Assembly: GCF_019890725.1 (NCBI RefSeq)
Contig: NZ_JAINZZ010000004.1
Span: 234,955-298,954 of the forward strand
Direction: 5' to 3'
DNA: 64,000 nucleotides
Source of the DNA: Actinacidiphila acidipaludis
GTDB lineage: Bacteria; Actinomycetota; Actinomycetes; Streptomycetales; Streptomycetaceae
Position 1 is the first letter of the stretch, and every line of letters starts with the position of its first letter. A program made the translations under genes and the position numbers. Below the pieces are notes generated by a model that worked only from the letters and a program-made list of their open reading frames with translations, was not told the DNA's origin and searched no databases. Positions 8,576 through 19,713 of this stretch are shown here, piece after piece.

Positions 8576-10189
8576 TCACCTTACGGGCACGCCATCGGGG
8601 CCGCTCGGTGTTTTTCGCCACCCCGGGCCGCCGCGCCGCACCGAGCGCCCGGCCAGGACGTCGGTCCTGCGGCCCTCCCTGACCACGAACCGGCCGTCGA
8701 TCAGCACGTACGGGATACCGGTCGGCAGCACCCGCGGCCGGTCGTAGGTGGCGCCCGCCGCGACCGTCTCCGGATCGAAGAGCACCAGGTCGGCGCGGTA
8801 CCCTTCGCGGACCAGCCCGCGGTCGGCCAGGCCCAGCCGGGCGGCCGGCCGGCCGGACAGATGGGCGACGCACTCCTCCAGGCCGAGGACGCCGAGCTCC
8901 CGCACGTAGTGGCCGAGGTAGTGCGGGAAGGTGCCGTAGGCGCGGGGGTGCGGTTTGGCGCCGTGCAGGATCCCGTCGGATCCGCCCGTGTGGGTGATGT
9001 GCCGCATGATCGCCCGCACGTTCGCCTCGTCACCCACGTGCTGGAGGATCGTGGTGCCCAGCCGGTCGGCGAGCAGCAGCGCGCGGGCCGCCGGCCAGCC
9101 GTCGAGGCGGGTGCCGACCCGGCCGGACAGCGCCGGATCGCCCACCCCGGAGACCTCGATCGTCGCCCAGTCCATGGGCACCCCGTGGCTGCCGTCGGAG
9201 CCCTCGACCTCCAGCGCGTGCCGGATCCGCTCGGCCGTCGCGTCGTCCCGCAGCCGGGCCAGCGTCGCCTCGGGACCGCCGGCCGCGGCCCAGCTCGGCA
9301 GCAGCGCGGCCAGCGTCGTGCAGCCGGGGGTGTAGGGATAGGTGTCCAGCGTGACGTCGGTGCCGGCGGCCAGCGCGTCGTCGAGCAGGGCCAGCAGTTC
9401 GCCGGCCCGGCCGCGGTTGACGCCGAAGTTCATGGTGGCGTGGGCCAGGTGCAGCGCGCAGCCGGTGCGGGCGGCCAGCGCCAGCATCTCGCGGTAGGCC
9501 TCCAGCGCGCCGGCGCCGTAACTGCGGTGGTGCGGGCAGTAGTAGCCGCCGTAGCGGGCCACCACCCGGCACAGTTCGGTGAGTTCGGCGTCCGAGGCGT
9601 ACATCCCCGGCGTGTACGTCAGCCCCGACGACAGCCCGGCCGCGCCCTGTTCCAGTCCCTCGGCGACCAGGGCGCACATCCGGGCCACCTCGCTCCCGGT
9701 GGCCGGGCGGTCCTCCCAGCCGGTGACCATCGCCCGGACCGTGCCCTGCGGGACGAGGTAGGCCGCGTTGACGGCGACGCCCGCGTCCAGCCGGTCCAGG
9801 TAGCCGCCGACGCTGCGCCAGCCGAAGTCGACGTCCCGGCCGTCGCCGTTCCAGCCGGCGAGCTGGGTGCGCAGCGCGTCGAGCGTCGGCTCGTCGGCGG
9901 GCGCGTAGGACAGGCCGTCCTGGCCCAGCACCTCCAGCGTGACGCCCTGCGCGGCCTTGGCCTCGTGCGCCGGGTCGGTGAGCAGCGCGAGGTCGCTGTG
10001 CGCGTGCATGTCGACGAAGCCGGGGCTCAGCACGAGCCCCTCGGCGTGCACGGTGGCGCGCGCGGTCAGCCGCGGCCCGCCGGGCGGCCGGATCTCGACG
10101 ACGCGGCCGCCGTCGATCCCGACGTCGGCCGGGTACCGGCCGTTCCCGGTGCCGTCCACGACGGTCGCACCCTGCACCACCAGATCCAT
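8576..10189 (-). CDS. N-acyl-D-amino-acid deacylase (D-aminoacylase)
   Basis: 537 residues, amidohydrolase superfamily. The N-terminal beta-sandwich is followed by the metal motif SPGFVDMHAHSD (about residues 62-73). Later come LGQDG, YCPHHRSYG, LHLAHATMNFG, and HVGDEANVRAIMRH with the distal catalytic aspartate region HTGGSDGILHG. The C-terminal sandwich ends with YRADLVLFDPETV. It releases D-amino acids from N-acyl forms in the cytoplasm; no signal peptide is seen. The product could feed the deaminase at 2121 or another route, but the two loci are separate. Forms an operon with alaA, 5 bp apart. Confidence 0.9.
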   Translation of the reverse strand: MDLVVQGATVVDGTGNGRYPADVGIDGGRVVEIRPPGGPRLTARATVHAEGLVLSPGFVDMHAHSDLALLTDPAHEAKAAQGVTLEVLGQDGLSYAPADEPTLDALRTQLAGWNGDGRDVDFGWRSVGGYLDRLDAGVAVNAAYLVPQGTVRAMVTGWEDRPATGSEVARMCALVAEGLEQGAAGLSSGLTYTPGMYASDAELTELCRVVARYGGYYCPHHRSYGAGALEAYREMLALAARTGCALHLAHATMNFGVNRGRAGELLALLDDALAAGTDVTLDTYPYTPGCTTLAALLPSWAAAGGPEATLARLRDDATAERIRHALEVEGSDGSHGVPMDWATIEVSGVGDPALSGRVGTRLDGWPAARALLLADRLGTTILQHVGDEANVRAIMRHITHTGGSDGILHGAKPHPRAYGTFPHYLGHYVRELGVLGLEECVAHLSGRPAARLGLADRGLVREGYRADLVLFDPETVAAGATYDRPRVLPTGIPYVLIDGRFVVREGRRTDVLAGRSVRRGGPGWRKTPSGPDGVPVR

Positions 10190-10401
10190 CGCGCACCCCT
10201 CTCCGGCGCCCCGCCGCGAGGCCGCGCGGCACGGGCGCGAGGAGCGCGGACCATCGTAGAAGCGGCGCCGGATCCGCCCGGTGGCGGGTGCCGGGCGGAT
10301 GCCGCGGGCCGTCGTCGCACGCCTCGCGGTGGACGGTGGGCGATCCTCGGGCCGGCGTTCGGTTCTGGGCGGTACGCGATCCGCGGGCCGGCGCCGGCAG
10401 G

Positions 10402-12453
<2,052 letters not shown>

Positions 12454-12544
12454 CCCGTCACTTTCTCACGCCTCCGCCGCCCGCTGTGACCGCCGGTATC
12501 CGTATGTCGGCCCGGGCGGCCCCCTTACGCTGGGACTCCGCCCG

Positions 12545-12823
12545 CTCGACGTGACGCCCACCCGCCCGGAGCACGTCCTCCTGGTCGTCGAGGTGGTCTC
12601 CGCCGGGTCCGAGACCAGGGACCGCGTCGTCAAGGTCGAGCAGTACGCCAAGGCCGGCATCCCCTTCTACTGGCGGATCGAGCGGACGGCCACCGGGCTT
12701 CCGCTCGTGTACACCTGTCTGCTCGACCCGGCCGCGGACCGCTACCGCGACGGCGACGTGTTCACCGGCGTGATCAAGGCCGCCGCGCCCTTTCCCGTCG
12801 AGGTCGATCTCGGCGCTCCCTGA
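12545..12823 (+). pseudogene. Truncated Uma2-family (DUF820) restriction-endonuclease-like gene, C-terminal half
   Basis: The readable 90-residue stretch, VLLVVEVVSAGSETRDRVVKVEQYAKAGIPFYWRIE, is the second half of the Uma2 (PD-(D/E)XK-like) domain. Intact Uma2 proteins are about 190 residues, and the N-terminal half is absent: reading upstream in this frame gives low-similarity arginine-rich sequence up to the YyaL start region, with no good start codon. A GTG at 12551 could still make a 90-residue fragment. Uma2 genes are numerous and variable in Streptomyces; this copy looks dead. Confidence 0.65.
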
Positions 12824-12860
12824 CCCCGCCTCCCGGTCCGGAAAAAACCTCCGGGCCGCG

Positions 12861-12889
12861 TGTCGAATCGCGCGGGGTCCGTTCGACGC
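12861..12889 (+). promoter_or_regulatory. Candidate ECF42 promoter of the DGPF-sigma operon
   Basis: TGTCGA at 12861-12866 and CGACGC from 12884 are separated by 17 bp and lie about 55 bp upstream of the DGPF gene. From memory, the reported target motif of ECF42 sigma factors is TGTCGA at -35 with CGA/TC at -10, usually found before the DGPF gene itself, so this would be an autoregulatory promoter. Confidence 0.6.
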
Positions 12890-12941
12890 GTAGGTGAAGG
12901 CGGGGAGGACCCGCCGGAGGACCACAGAGAAGGACAGTGCG

Positions 12942-13298
12942 ATGCGCTTCATGATGCTGCTGGAGCTGGATCCGTCGAAGGCGCCCGCCCAGGGCCCCAG
13001 CGAGGAGCTGATGACCGAGATGGGCAAGCTGATCGAGGAGATGACCAAGGCGGGCGTGCTGCTGGACACCGGCGGGCTGCGCCCGGTCGAGGAGGGGACG
13101 GCGCTGCGGCAGTCGGGCGGCCGGCTGACCGTGCTCGACGGGCCGTTCACCGAGGCCAAGGAGGTTGTCGGCGGGTACTGCATCGTCCAGGCGAAGTCCC
13201 AGGAGGAGGCCGTGGAGTGGGCCTCCCGGTTCCTGGCGATCCACGGCCCCGAGTGGGACATCAGGTCCCAGGTGCGGCAGATCGAGGAACCCGCGTAG
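12942..13298 (+). CDS. DGPF-domain (YCII-related) protein
   Basis: 118 residues. The family name-giving motif is present as LDGPFTEAKEVVGGYCI (about residues 66-82), after a ferredoxin-like fold opening MRFMMLLELD. Small DGPF proteins are the constant genomic partners and regulon members of ECF42 sigma factors; their biochemical role is not settled. The ATG at 12942 has AGAAGGA upstream. The sigma gene starts 71 bp after its stop, and a TGTCGA-type promoter precedes it. Confidence 0.88.
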   Translation: MRFMMLLELDPSKAPAQGPSEELMTEMGKLIEEMTKAGVLLDTGGLRPVEEGTALRQSGGRLTVLDGPFTEAKEVVGGYCIVQAKSQEEAVEWASRFLAIHGPEWDIRSQVRQIEEPA

Positions 13299-13369
13299 GG
13301 CCGTTCGGCACACCGTGCGGGCCGCCCGTGCTTTGCGCGGGCGGCCCGGGCCTGCTGTCATGGGTTGGC

Positions 13370-14710
13370 GTGACGGCAGACGACACGGGGGACGGCAGGG
13401 CGGACGAGCGGGCCCGCAGGGCGGTGGACGCCGTGTGGCGGATCGAGTCCCCGCGCCTGATCGCCGGGCTCACCCGCATGGTGCACGACCTGGGCGTCGC
13501 CGAGGAGCTGGCCCAGGACGCGCTGGTGGCCGCCCTGGAGCAGTGGCCCGCGGAGGGTGTCCCCCGCAACCCCGGCGCCTGGCTGATGACCACCGCCAAG
13601 CGCCGCGCGGTGGACCAGATCCGCCGCAACGAGACGTACGCCCGCAAGCTGCGGATGCTCGGCCACGAGCTGGAACTCGACCAGGGGTCGGCGTCGTTCG
13701 AGGTGCCCGACGACCCCGAGGTCATCGAGGACGACCTGCTGCGGCTGGTCTTCGTCTCCTGCCACCCCGTGCTGTCCCGGGAGGCCCGGGTGGCCCTGAC
13801 GCTGCGGCTGCTGGGCGGACTGACCACCGACGAGATCGCCCGGGCGTTCCTCGTCCCGGAGGCCACGGTCGCGCAGCGCATCGTGCGGGCGAAACGCACC
13901 CTGGCCCGGGAGAAGGTGCCCTTCGAGGTGCCCTACGGGCCGGACCGCGCGGACCGGCTCGCCTCGGTGCTCGAAGTGGTCTACCTGATCTTCAACGAGG
14001 GCTACGCGGCGACCGCGGGCGACGACTGGATGCGGCCCGGGCTGTGCGAGGACGCCCTGCGGCTGGCCCGGGTGCTGAGCGGCCTGATGCGGGCCGAGCC
14101 CGAGGTGCACGGCCTCACCGCGCTGCTGGAGATCCAGGCGTCCCGGTCCGCGGCCCGCACCAGCGGGTCCGTGCCGGTGCTGCTGCTGGACCAGGACCGC
14201 CGTCACTGGGACCAGTTGCTGATCCGCCGCGGGTTCGCGGCGCTGGCCCGGGCCGAGGCGGCGGCGCGGGCGCGCGGCGTGCCGCCCGGCCCGTACGCGC
14301 TGCAGGCGGCCATCGCGGCGAGCCACGCGCGGGCGCTGGACCCGGCGCGGACCGACTGGGCGGCCATCGCCGCGCTGTACGAGCAGCTCGCGGCACGGGC
14401 GCCCTCCCCCGTCGTCGAGCTGAACCGCGCGGTCGCGGTCGGGATGGCCCGGGGCCCCGCCGACGGCCTCGCCCTGCTCGACGCCCTGGCCGCGGGCCCG
14501 GCCGGCCCCGCGCTGGAGGACTACCACCTGCTGCCGAGCGTCCGCGGCGACCTGCTCTCCCGCCTCGGCCGTTCCGCCGAGGCCCGGGCCGAGTTCACCC
14601 GGGCCGCCGCCCTCACCCGCAACAACGCCGAACGCGCCCTCCTGCTGGAGCGGGCGGCGGCCGAGGCGGCGGCCGCGGACGCGGCGCCCGAGGACGACCG
14701 GACGAGCTGA
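13370..14710 (+). CDS. ECF42-group RNA polymerase sigma factor with C-terminal TPR-like extension
   Basis: 446 residues from a GTG start, about twice the size of a standard ECF sigma factor. Region 2 lies near residues 25-100 (IAGLTRMVHDLGVAEELAQDALVAALEQWP, then TAKRRAVDQIRRN). Region 4 is near 135-185 (LTTDEIARAFLVPEATVAQRIVRAKR). The rest is the helical extension typical of this group (FNEGYAATAGDDWMRP, YALQAAIAASHA, VELNRAVAVGMARGP). No anti-sigma gene is adjacent, consistent with ECF42, where control is thought to involve the C-terminal extension. Operon partner is the DGPF gene just upstream. Confidence 0.92.
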   Translation: MTADDTGDGRADERARRAVDAVWRIESPRLIAGLTRMVHDLGVAEELAQDALVAALEQWPAEGVPRNPGAWLMTTAKRRAVDQIRRNETYARKLRMLGHELELDQGSASFEVPDDPEVIEDDLLRLVFVSCHPVLSREARVALTLRLLGGLTTDEIARAFLVPEATVAQRIVRAKRTLAREKVPFEVPYGPDRADRLASVLEVVYLIFNEGYAATAGDDWMRPGLCEDALRLARVLSGLMRAEPEVHGLTALLEIQASRSAARTSGSVPVLLLDQDRRHWDQLLIRRGFAALARAEAAARARGVPPGPYALQAAIAASHARALDPARTDWAAIAALYEQLAARAPSPVVELNRAVAVGMARGPADGLALLDALAAGPAGPALEDYHLLPSVRGDLLSRLGRSAEARAEFTRAAALTRNNAERALLLERAAAEAAAADAAPEDDRTS

Positions 14711-14898
14711 CACACGGCCCGCGCTGGGGACCGCGAGCCCGGCGCGGGACGTTCCGGTAGGTCAACGCCCCCTGAGGCGCGGGCTGTCCCGCGGGGACCC
14801 GCGTGCGCACGGGATCCACACCCGTTCGGGCGCTTGACGCGGCGTCAGGACGGGCACCAACACCTCTCAGGGTTGTCGACCGGTTCGCGGGAGGGCAT

Positions 14899-17800
14899 GT
14901 GCCGGAGTCACGGATCGCGCTGCGGGCGGCGGACCGCGAGGAGGTCGAACGGCTGCTGGAACGGGCCGTCGCGGACGCCGGGCCGCGGACGCCGGCCGGG
15001 ACCGCGGATCTGCTCGCCGAGGGCCGGGAGCACCTGGCGGCGATCGCGGACACGGCGGCACGCGAGTACGCGGCCTACCGGCGCGCGCTGGGCGCGGCAC
15101 GGCCCGCCGCTCCCCCGCGGGCGGTCGGCGTGATCGGTCTGGCGGCCGGCGTCTCCGCGGGCGCGGCCTTCGCGATGGACCTGGGCCTCGGGCTGTCGGC
15201 CGGCGCGGCGCTGGCGACCGGCGTCGTGGTGGGCGTGACCGGGGGCGCGGTGCACGCCGTGGCCGGTGCGCGCCGCGGCAGGGCGGACGCAGCCGCGCCG
15301 GGCGGACCCGCGCAGGCCCGGCTGCTCTGGCTGGCGGCCGTCGAGCGCCGCGGCATCCGCCCGTTCCTGGAGACGCGGGAGGCCCACTCCCCGGCCGCCC
15401 CGCCGTCCGCGCCCTCCCCGGCACCGGAGGCACGGCGACCGGACGCCCCTCACGTTGCCGCCCCCTCCTCGTCCGGCCCGGCGGCGGACCCACAGCAGGC
15501 GGGCAAGCAGGCCGGCAAGGCGTCCGGGAAGGCGCCCGCCTCCCCCGGCATCCCGCCGCAGCGCCGCACGGGCGACCGCAGTGCCGCCGCCCGCGCCCGC
15601 GCCGTGCTGGAGCAGTCGTTCGGCCAGCTCCCGGAGTACCGCGGCCCGTTCACCGGACGCCGCGAGCATCTCGCGCAGATCGCGCAGTGGGTGCACCAGG
15701 CCCGCGCCTCGACGGCGGTGCGGCCCACCGTGGTGGTGCTGCACGGCCCGTCCGGCAGCGGCCGCACCGCGCTGGCGGTGCGCGCGGCCCAGCAGCTCAA
15801 GGACCAGTTCCGGGGCGCCTGCGTGGTGGACCTGCGGGGCGCGGACGCGCCACTGCCGGCCAGGGACGCGCTGCTGCACCTGCTGAACCGGCTGGGCGCA
15901 CCCCGCGACCAGCTGCTGTTCCGGGACCGGCAGGACCGCCAGGACCACGGCCAGCACCTGCGCCGGCTCTCCGAGCAGTACCAGAAGCACCTCACCGACG
16001 TGCCGGTGATCATCGTGCTGGACGAGGCGACGACCGCCGAACAGGTGCGCACCGTCGTGCCGGAACGTTCGGAGTCCCTGGTGCTCGTCACCGCCCGGGA
16101 GCCGTTCGACCTGGAACTGCCCGGCGCCCGGACGCACTTCCTGGAGGTCGGCCCGCTGGACCCGGACGGCGCCTTCGAGCTGCTCGGCGATCTCGCCGAG
16201 GCGGCCGGGGAGCCGGGTCCGCGCCCGGAGGAGGCCGAGCGGCTGCGGGTGCTGTGCGGGGGCCTGCCGATCGCGCTGCGCGTCGCCGGGGCGGCCCTGT
16301 CCGACCACGGCGGCGCGGCCCGGCTCGCCGCCGACATCGAGGTGTTCGGGCCGCGGGACCCGGTCGACCGGGTGCTGGCGCTCCGGTACCACGACCAGCC
16401 GGAGCCCAACCGGCGGCTGCTGCGCCGGCTCGCGCTGGCCGGCCGGGCCAGCTTCGGCGCGGCCGCCGCGGCGGCGCTGCTGGCCACGGACGAGCAGGAG
16501 GCGGCCAGGCGACTGGCCGAACTGGCCGCCGCGGGGCTCGTGGACAACGTCCGCGGCAACCGCTACCGCCCGCACGAGCTGGTCCGCCGCTTCGCGGGCG
16601 AGCGGCTGCAGGACGAGGAGGACCCGGTGGAGCGGGCCGCCGCGCACGAGCGGCTGATCCGCTCCTACGCGGACCTGGCGAACACCGTGATCCGGCTGGT
16701 CGAGGGGAAGACCTCGACCCGGGCCGGGCGGTTCGGCCAGCACGGCTTCCCCTCGCTGGACCAGGCGCTGCGCTGGCTGGACGAGGAGTCCAGCTTCATC
16801 ACCGGGGCGCTGCGCAACGTAGAGGGCGTGGACCGGGCCGCCGTGCAGGCGCTGCTGGGCGCGCTGTGCGACTACTGCCTGCTGCGCGGCGACCTGTACC
16901 GGCTGGGCGAGATCAGCGAGATGGCGCAGGCCCAGCAGGCCCGCCAGCAGGGCACCGGGCGGCCCGGGGAGGACCGCTCGGTGCTGGTGCGCTCGGTGCA
17001 GTGGCGCACCGGCATCGCCGCCCGGCAGCTCGGCGAGCTGGACAAGGCGCGGTCGACGCTGACGTCGGTGGTGGACCTGTACTTCGAGGCTGAGCACCCG
17101 GCGGGCGCCGCGCGGGCGCTGAACAGCCTCGGCATCACCCTGCACCACCAGGGCAACCTGCGGGAGGCGGAGGCCAAGCTGCGGGAGGCGCTGGCGATCC
17201 AGGGCGCGTCGCCCGAGCTGGACGAGGACCGGGCGTGGACGCTCCACGCGCTGGGCGCGGTGCTGCGCGACACGGACCGGCTGGAGGAGGCGCTGGCCCT
17301 GCTGCGCGAGTCCCTGGTGCTGCACCGGGCGAACGAGAGCGTGCAGGGCGAGGCGTGGGCGCATCTGCAGCTCGGCCAGTCCTACCTGCGGCTGGGACGG
17401 GTCGCCGAGGGCGAGGCGGAGCTGCGGGCGGCCGGCCAGGCGTACGCGCTCGCCCGCGATCCGCGCGGCTCGGCGTGGACGCTGACGCAGCTGGCGCGGA
17501 CGCGGCTGCTGCGCGGCGCCGCGGAGGACGCGGCGCGCGACCTCGACGAGGCGGTGCAGCGGCACCGCGGCAACGACGACGCCCGCGGCGAGGCGTGGAC
17601 GCTGTACTACCTGGGCCAGGCGCTGGAGGAGTGCGGCGACGGCGACTCGGCGCTGCGCGTCCTGGAGCGCTCGCGCAGCATGTTCTCCCGGATGCGGGAC
17701 GTGTACGGGCTGGCGTGCGCCCGGCACCACTCGGCGCGGGTGACCCGGGACCTGCGGGCGGCCCGCACCGGGAACCTGCGCAACAGCGGCTTCGCCCGGC

Positions 17801-18294
17801 AGTTGCTGCAGGACGCGCGGCAGGACTTCCGGCGCATCGGGGTGGAGCACGGCGAGGCGTGGTCGTGCGTGGAGCTGGCGGTGATCGACGCCGGCAACGA
17901 GCGGCTGCTGGAGGCGCTGACGCTGCTGGAGGAGGCGGAGGGGCTGTTCTCCGGGATCGGCGACGTCCGCGGCCGTGACTGGACGGTGTTCCTGCGGGCG
18001 ACGATCCTGCCGCTGCTGGCCGCCGACCGGGACAGCGCGGGCGGCACGGGCACCGCCTACCCGCCGGAGGTCGCGGAGCAGGCGCGGGAGTCGCTGCGGG
18101 CCCTGGCGGCCGGCTCCCATCCGGGGCAGGACCCGGATCTCGCGGAGTACGCGGCCGCCTACGCGCTGCTGCTGGAGCGGGACAGCGTCGTCCCGGGCGG
18201 GCCCTGGGACGCCTGGCGGCTGGGCATGACGCCGGGCCGCTCGGCGCGGATGACGCTGGCCTTCCCGGCGGGGGAAGCGGACCGCGGGGCGTGA
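14899..18294 (+). CDS. Membrane-associated STAND-type NB-ARC ATPase with TPR array
   Basis: 1131 residues from the GTG at 14899 (GGGAGGG just upstream); in-frame starts back to 14803 are possible. A helical N-terminus is followed by a glycine/alanine-rich hydrophobic stretch at about residues 76-124 that could form a membrane hairpin, then a proline-rich linker. The NTPase module begins near residue 245: PFTGRREHL, Walker A GPSGSGRT (about 282-289), Walker B VIIVLDEA (about 370-377), LVLVTARE, and a GLPIALRVAGAAL arm. A winged-helix-like region follows, then at least seven tetratricopeptide repeats (about 690-1030). It resembles AfsR without the SARP DNA-binding domain. The role is unknown: signal sensing or a regulatory scaffold. 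Single gene. Confidence 0.8.
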   Translation: MPESRIALRAADREEVERLLERAVADAGPRTPAGTADLLAEGREHLAAIADTAAREYAAYRRALGAARPAAPPRAVGVIGLAAGVSAGAAFAMDLGLGLSAGAALATGVVVGVTGGAVHAVAGARRGRADAAAPGGPAQARLLWLAAVERRGIRPFLETREAHSPAAPPSAPSPAPEARRPDAPHVAAPSSSGPAADPQQAGKQAGKASGKAPASPGIPPQRRTGDRSAAARARAVLEQSFGQLPEYRGPFTGRREHLAQIAQWVHQARASTAVRPTVVVLHGPSGSGRTALAVRAAQQLKDQFRGACVVDLRGADAPLPARDALLHLLNRLGAPRDQLLFRDRQDRQDHGQHLRRLSEQYQKHLTDVPVIIVLDEATTAEQVRTVVPERSESLVLVTAREPFDLELPGARTHFLEVGPLDPDGAFELLGDLAEAAGEPGPRPEEAERLRVLCGGLPIALRVAGAALSDHGGAARLAADIEVFGPRDPVDRVLALRYHDQPEPNRRLLRRLALAGRASFGAAAAAALLATDEQEAARRLAELAAAGLVDNVRGNRYRPHELVRRFAGERLQDEEDPVERAAAHERLIRSYADLANTVIRLVEGKTSTRAGRFGQHGFPSLDQALRWLDEESSFITGALRNVEGVDRAAVQALLGALCDYCLLRGDLYRLGEISEMAQAQQARQQGTGRPGEDRSVLVRSVQWRTGIAARQLGELDKARSTLTSVVDLYFEAEHPAGAARALNSLGITLHHQGNLREAEAKLREALAIQGASPELDEDRAWTLHALGAVLRDTDRLEEALALLRESLVLHRANESVQGEAWAHLQLGQSYLRLGRVAEGEAELRAAGQAYALARDPRGSAWTLTQLARTRLLRGAAEDAARDLDEAVQRHRGNDDARGEAWTLYYLGQALEECGDGDSALRVLERSRSMFSRMRDVYGLACARHHSARVTRDLRAARTGNLRNSGFARQLLQDARQDFRRIGVEHGEAWSCVELAVIDAGNERLLEALTLLEEAEGLFSGIGDVRGRDWTVFLRATILPLLAADRDSAGGTGTAYPPEVAEQARESLRALAAGSHPGQDPDLAEYAAAYALLLERDSVVPGGPWDAWRLGMTPGRSARMTLAFPAGEADRGA

Positions 18295-18420
18295 GGCGGA
18301 CCGGCGTGGGAAGACGGCGCCGGAGCCGGGCTCCCCAACCGGGTCGCGGGACCGGGCTGCGACCGCGGACGGCCGGGGGACACGGCGCACCCGGCGCGGG
18401 ACCGCGGATCGCGGGAACGG

Positions 18421-18708
18421 TCAGGCGCCGCCGGACTTGGCGGACCGCTGCGGCCCCACGGTGTCCTTCGGGGCGCGGTCGGCCGCGCCCGGCACGACGC
18501 CGTCGGCCTTCTCCGCCGTCCCGGTCGTCCCGGTCTTCTCGTCGAAGTCGATCTTCTTCATCTGCTTGCCCATGTTCTTCATGAGCGCGTAGAGCGCCAC
18601 GGCGATCACGGCGAAGATCACGAAGCCGAGGAGCCCGGGCGTCACCTTGTTGTCGTCCAGCTCGGCGGCGAGCGGAACGAGCTGGTGGAGGGCGTGGGTC
18701 TGAGTCAC
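18421..18708 (-). CDS. Small single-pass membrane protein
   Basis: 95 residues from the GTG at 18708; an ATG at 18717 would add three residues. After a short lead (THALHQLVPLAAELDDNKVTPG) comes one transmembrane helix, LLGFVIFAVIAVALYALM, then a basic KNMGKQMKKIDFDEK segment and a flexible charged tail. This small protein regularly precedes or follows mca in Streptomyces as I remember; no function is known. It ends 16 bp downstream of the mca stop on the same strand, so it is probably co-transcribed. Confidence 0.75.
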   Translation of the reverse strand: MTQTHALHQLVPLAAELDDNKVTPGLLGFVIFAVIAVALYALMKNMGKQMKKIDFDEKTGTTGTAEKADGVVPGAADRAPKDTVGPQRSAKSGGA

Positions 18709-18723
18709 GCCCCCCATTGTCCC

Positions 18724-19596
18724 CTAGGCTCCGCGGACGCCCGCAAAGAGGTCGTTCTCCGGGAGGGAGACGTCGACCCGGGTCTGCGCCAGCTCGTAGT
18801 CCTCCGTCGGCCAGACCTCGCGCTGGACGTCCATCGGAACGCGGAACCAGCCGCCGTCGGGGTCGATCTGGGTGGCGTGGGCCAGCAGCGCCTTGTCGCG
18901 GATCTCGAAGAAGTCGGCGCACGGCACGTGGGTGGAGATGTTCCGCTCGGGGCGGGCGAACTCCTCCCAGCGCTTGAGCCACTCCCCGTAGGGCGACTCC
19001 AGGCCGCGGGCCAGCAGCGCCTCGTGCAGCGCGATGGTGCGCTGCTTGTTGAAGCCCTGGTTGTAGTAGAGCTTCAGCGGCGTCCAGGGGGCGCCGGCCT
19101 CCGGGTACCGCGTGGGGTCCCCGGCGGCGTCGAAGGCCACCATCGAGATCTTGTGGGTCATGATGTGGTCGGGGTGCGGGTAGCCGCCGTTCTCGTCGTA
19201 CGTGGTGATCACGTGCGGGCGGAACTCGCGGATCAGGCGCACCAGCGCACCGGCGGCGGCGTCCACGTCCTGCAGGGCGAAGCACCCCTCGGGCAGCGGC
19301 GGCAGCGGGTCGCCCTCGGGCAGCCCGGAGTCGACGAAGCCCAGCCACGCCTGGCGGACGCCGAGGATCTGGCGGGCCTCGTCCATCTCGCGGGCGCGCA
19401 CCTCGTGGATGTGCTCCTCGATGTAGGGGTCGCCCTGGAGCTTGGGGTTGAGCACCGAGCCGCGCTCGCCTCCGGTGCAGGTCGCCACCAGTACGTCCAC
19501 CCCCTCGGACACGTACTTGGCCATGGTGGCCGCGCCCTTGCTCGACTCGTCGTCGGGGTGGGCGTGGACGGCCATCAGTCGAAGCTGCTCAGTCAA
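18724..19596 (-). CDS. mca: Mycothiol S-conjugate amidase
   Basis: 290 residues. The start is a TTG at 19596, chosen because it gives the conserved opening TEQLRLMAVHAHPDDE and has GAGG eight bases upstream; no ATG or GTG fits. Zinc ligands are in AHPDDE (about residues 12-17) and YPHPDH (about 143-148), as in the GlcNAc-PI deacetylase family. Mca cleaves S-conjugates of mycothiol so that the mercapturic acid can be exported, a cytoplasmic detoxification step found only in actinobacteria. Divergent from the DUF4307 gene. Confidence 0.95.
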   Translation of the reverse strand: MTEQLRLMAVHAHPDDESSKGAATMAKYVSEGVDVLVATCTGGERGSVLNPKLQGDPYIEEHIHEVRAREMDEARQILGVRQAWLGFVDSGLPEGDPLPPLPEGCFALQDVDAAAGALVRLIREFRPHVITTYDENGGYPHPDHIMTHKISMVAFDAAGDPTRYPEAGAPWTPLKLYYNQGFNKQRTIALHEALLARGLESPYGEWLKRWEEFARPERNISTHVPCADFFEIRDKALLAHATQIDPDGGWFRVPMDVQREVWPTEDYELAQTRVDVSLPENDLFAGVRGA

Positions 19597-19655
19597 GGCA
19601 GGAACCTCAAGTCTCCCGTTGTCGAACCCCCTCCGTGGGCGGGAGAGGCGCCTTC

Positions 19656-19661
19656 TATAGT
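19656..19661 (+). promoter_or_regulatory. Candidate -10 element of the DUF4307 gene
   Basis: TATAGT stands out in GC-rich DNA 52 bp upstream of the start codon. I see no clear -35 partner at the expected distance. Confidence 0.4.
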
Positions 19662-19713
19662 GACCGAGTGCGGGGACGAATAATTCCAGGGTCCCCGAAC
19701 GGGAGGAACCGAC

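Noticed and set aside
6066..8747. Plus-strand open frame of 893 codons over pckG and alaA
   Set aside because: Arg/Gly/Pro-rich shadow of real genes with no recognisable domain.
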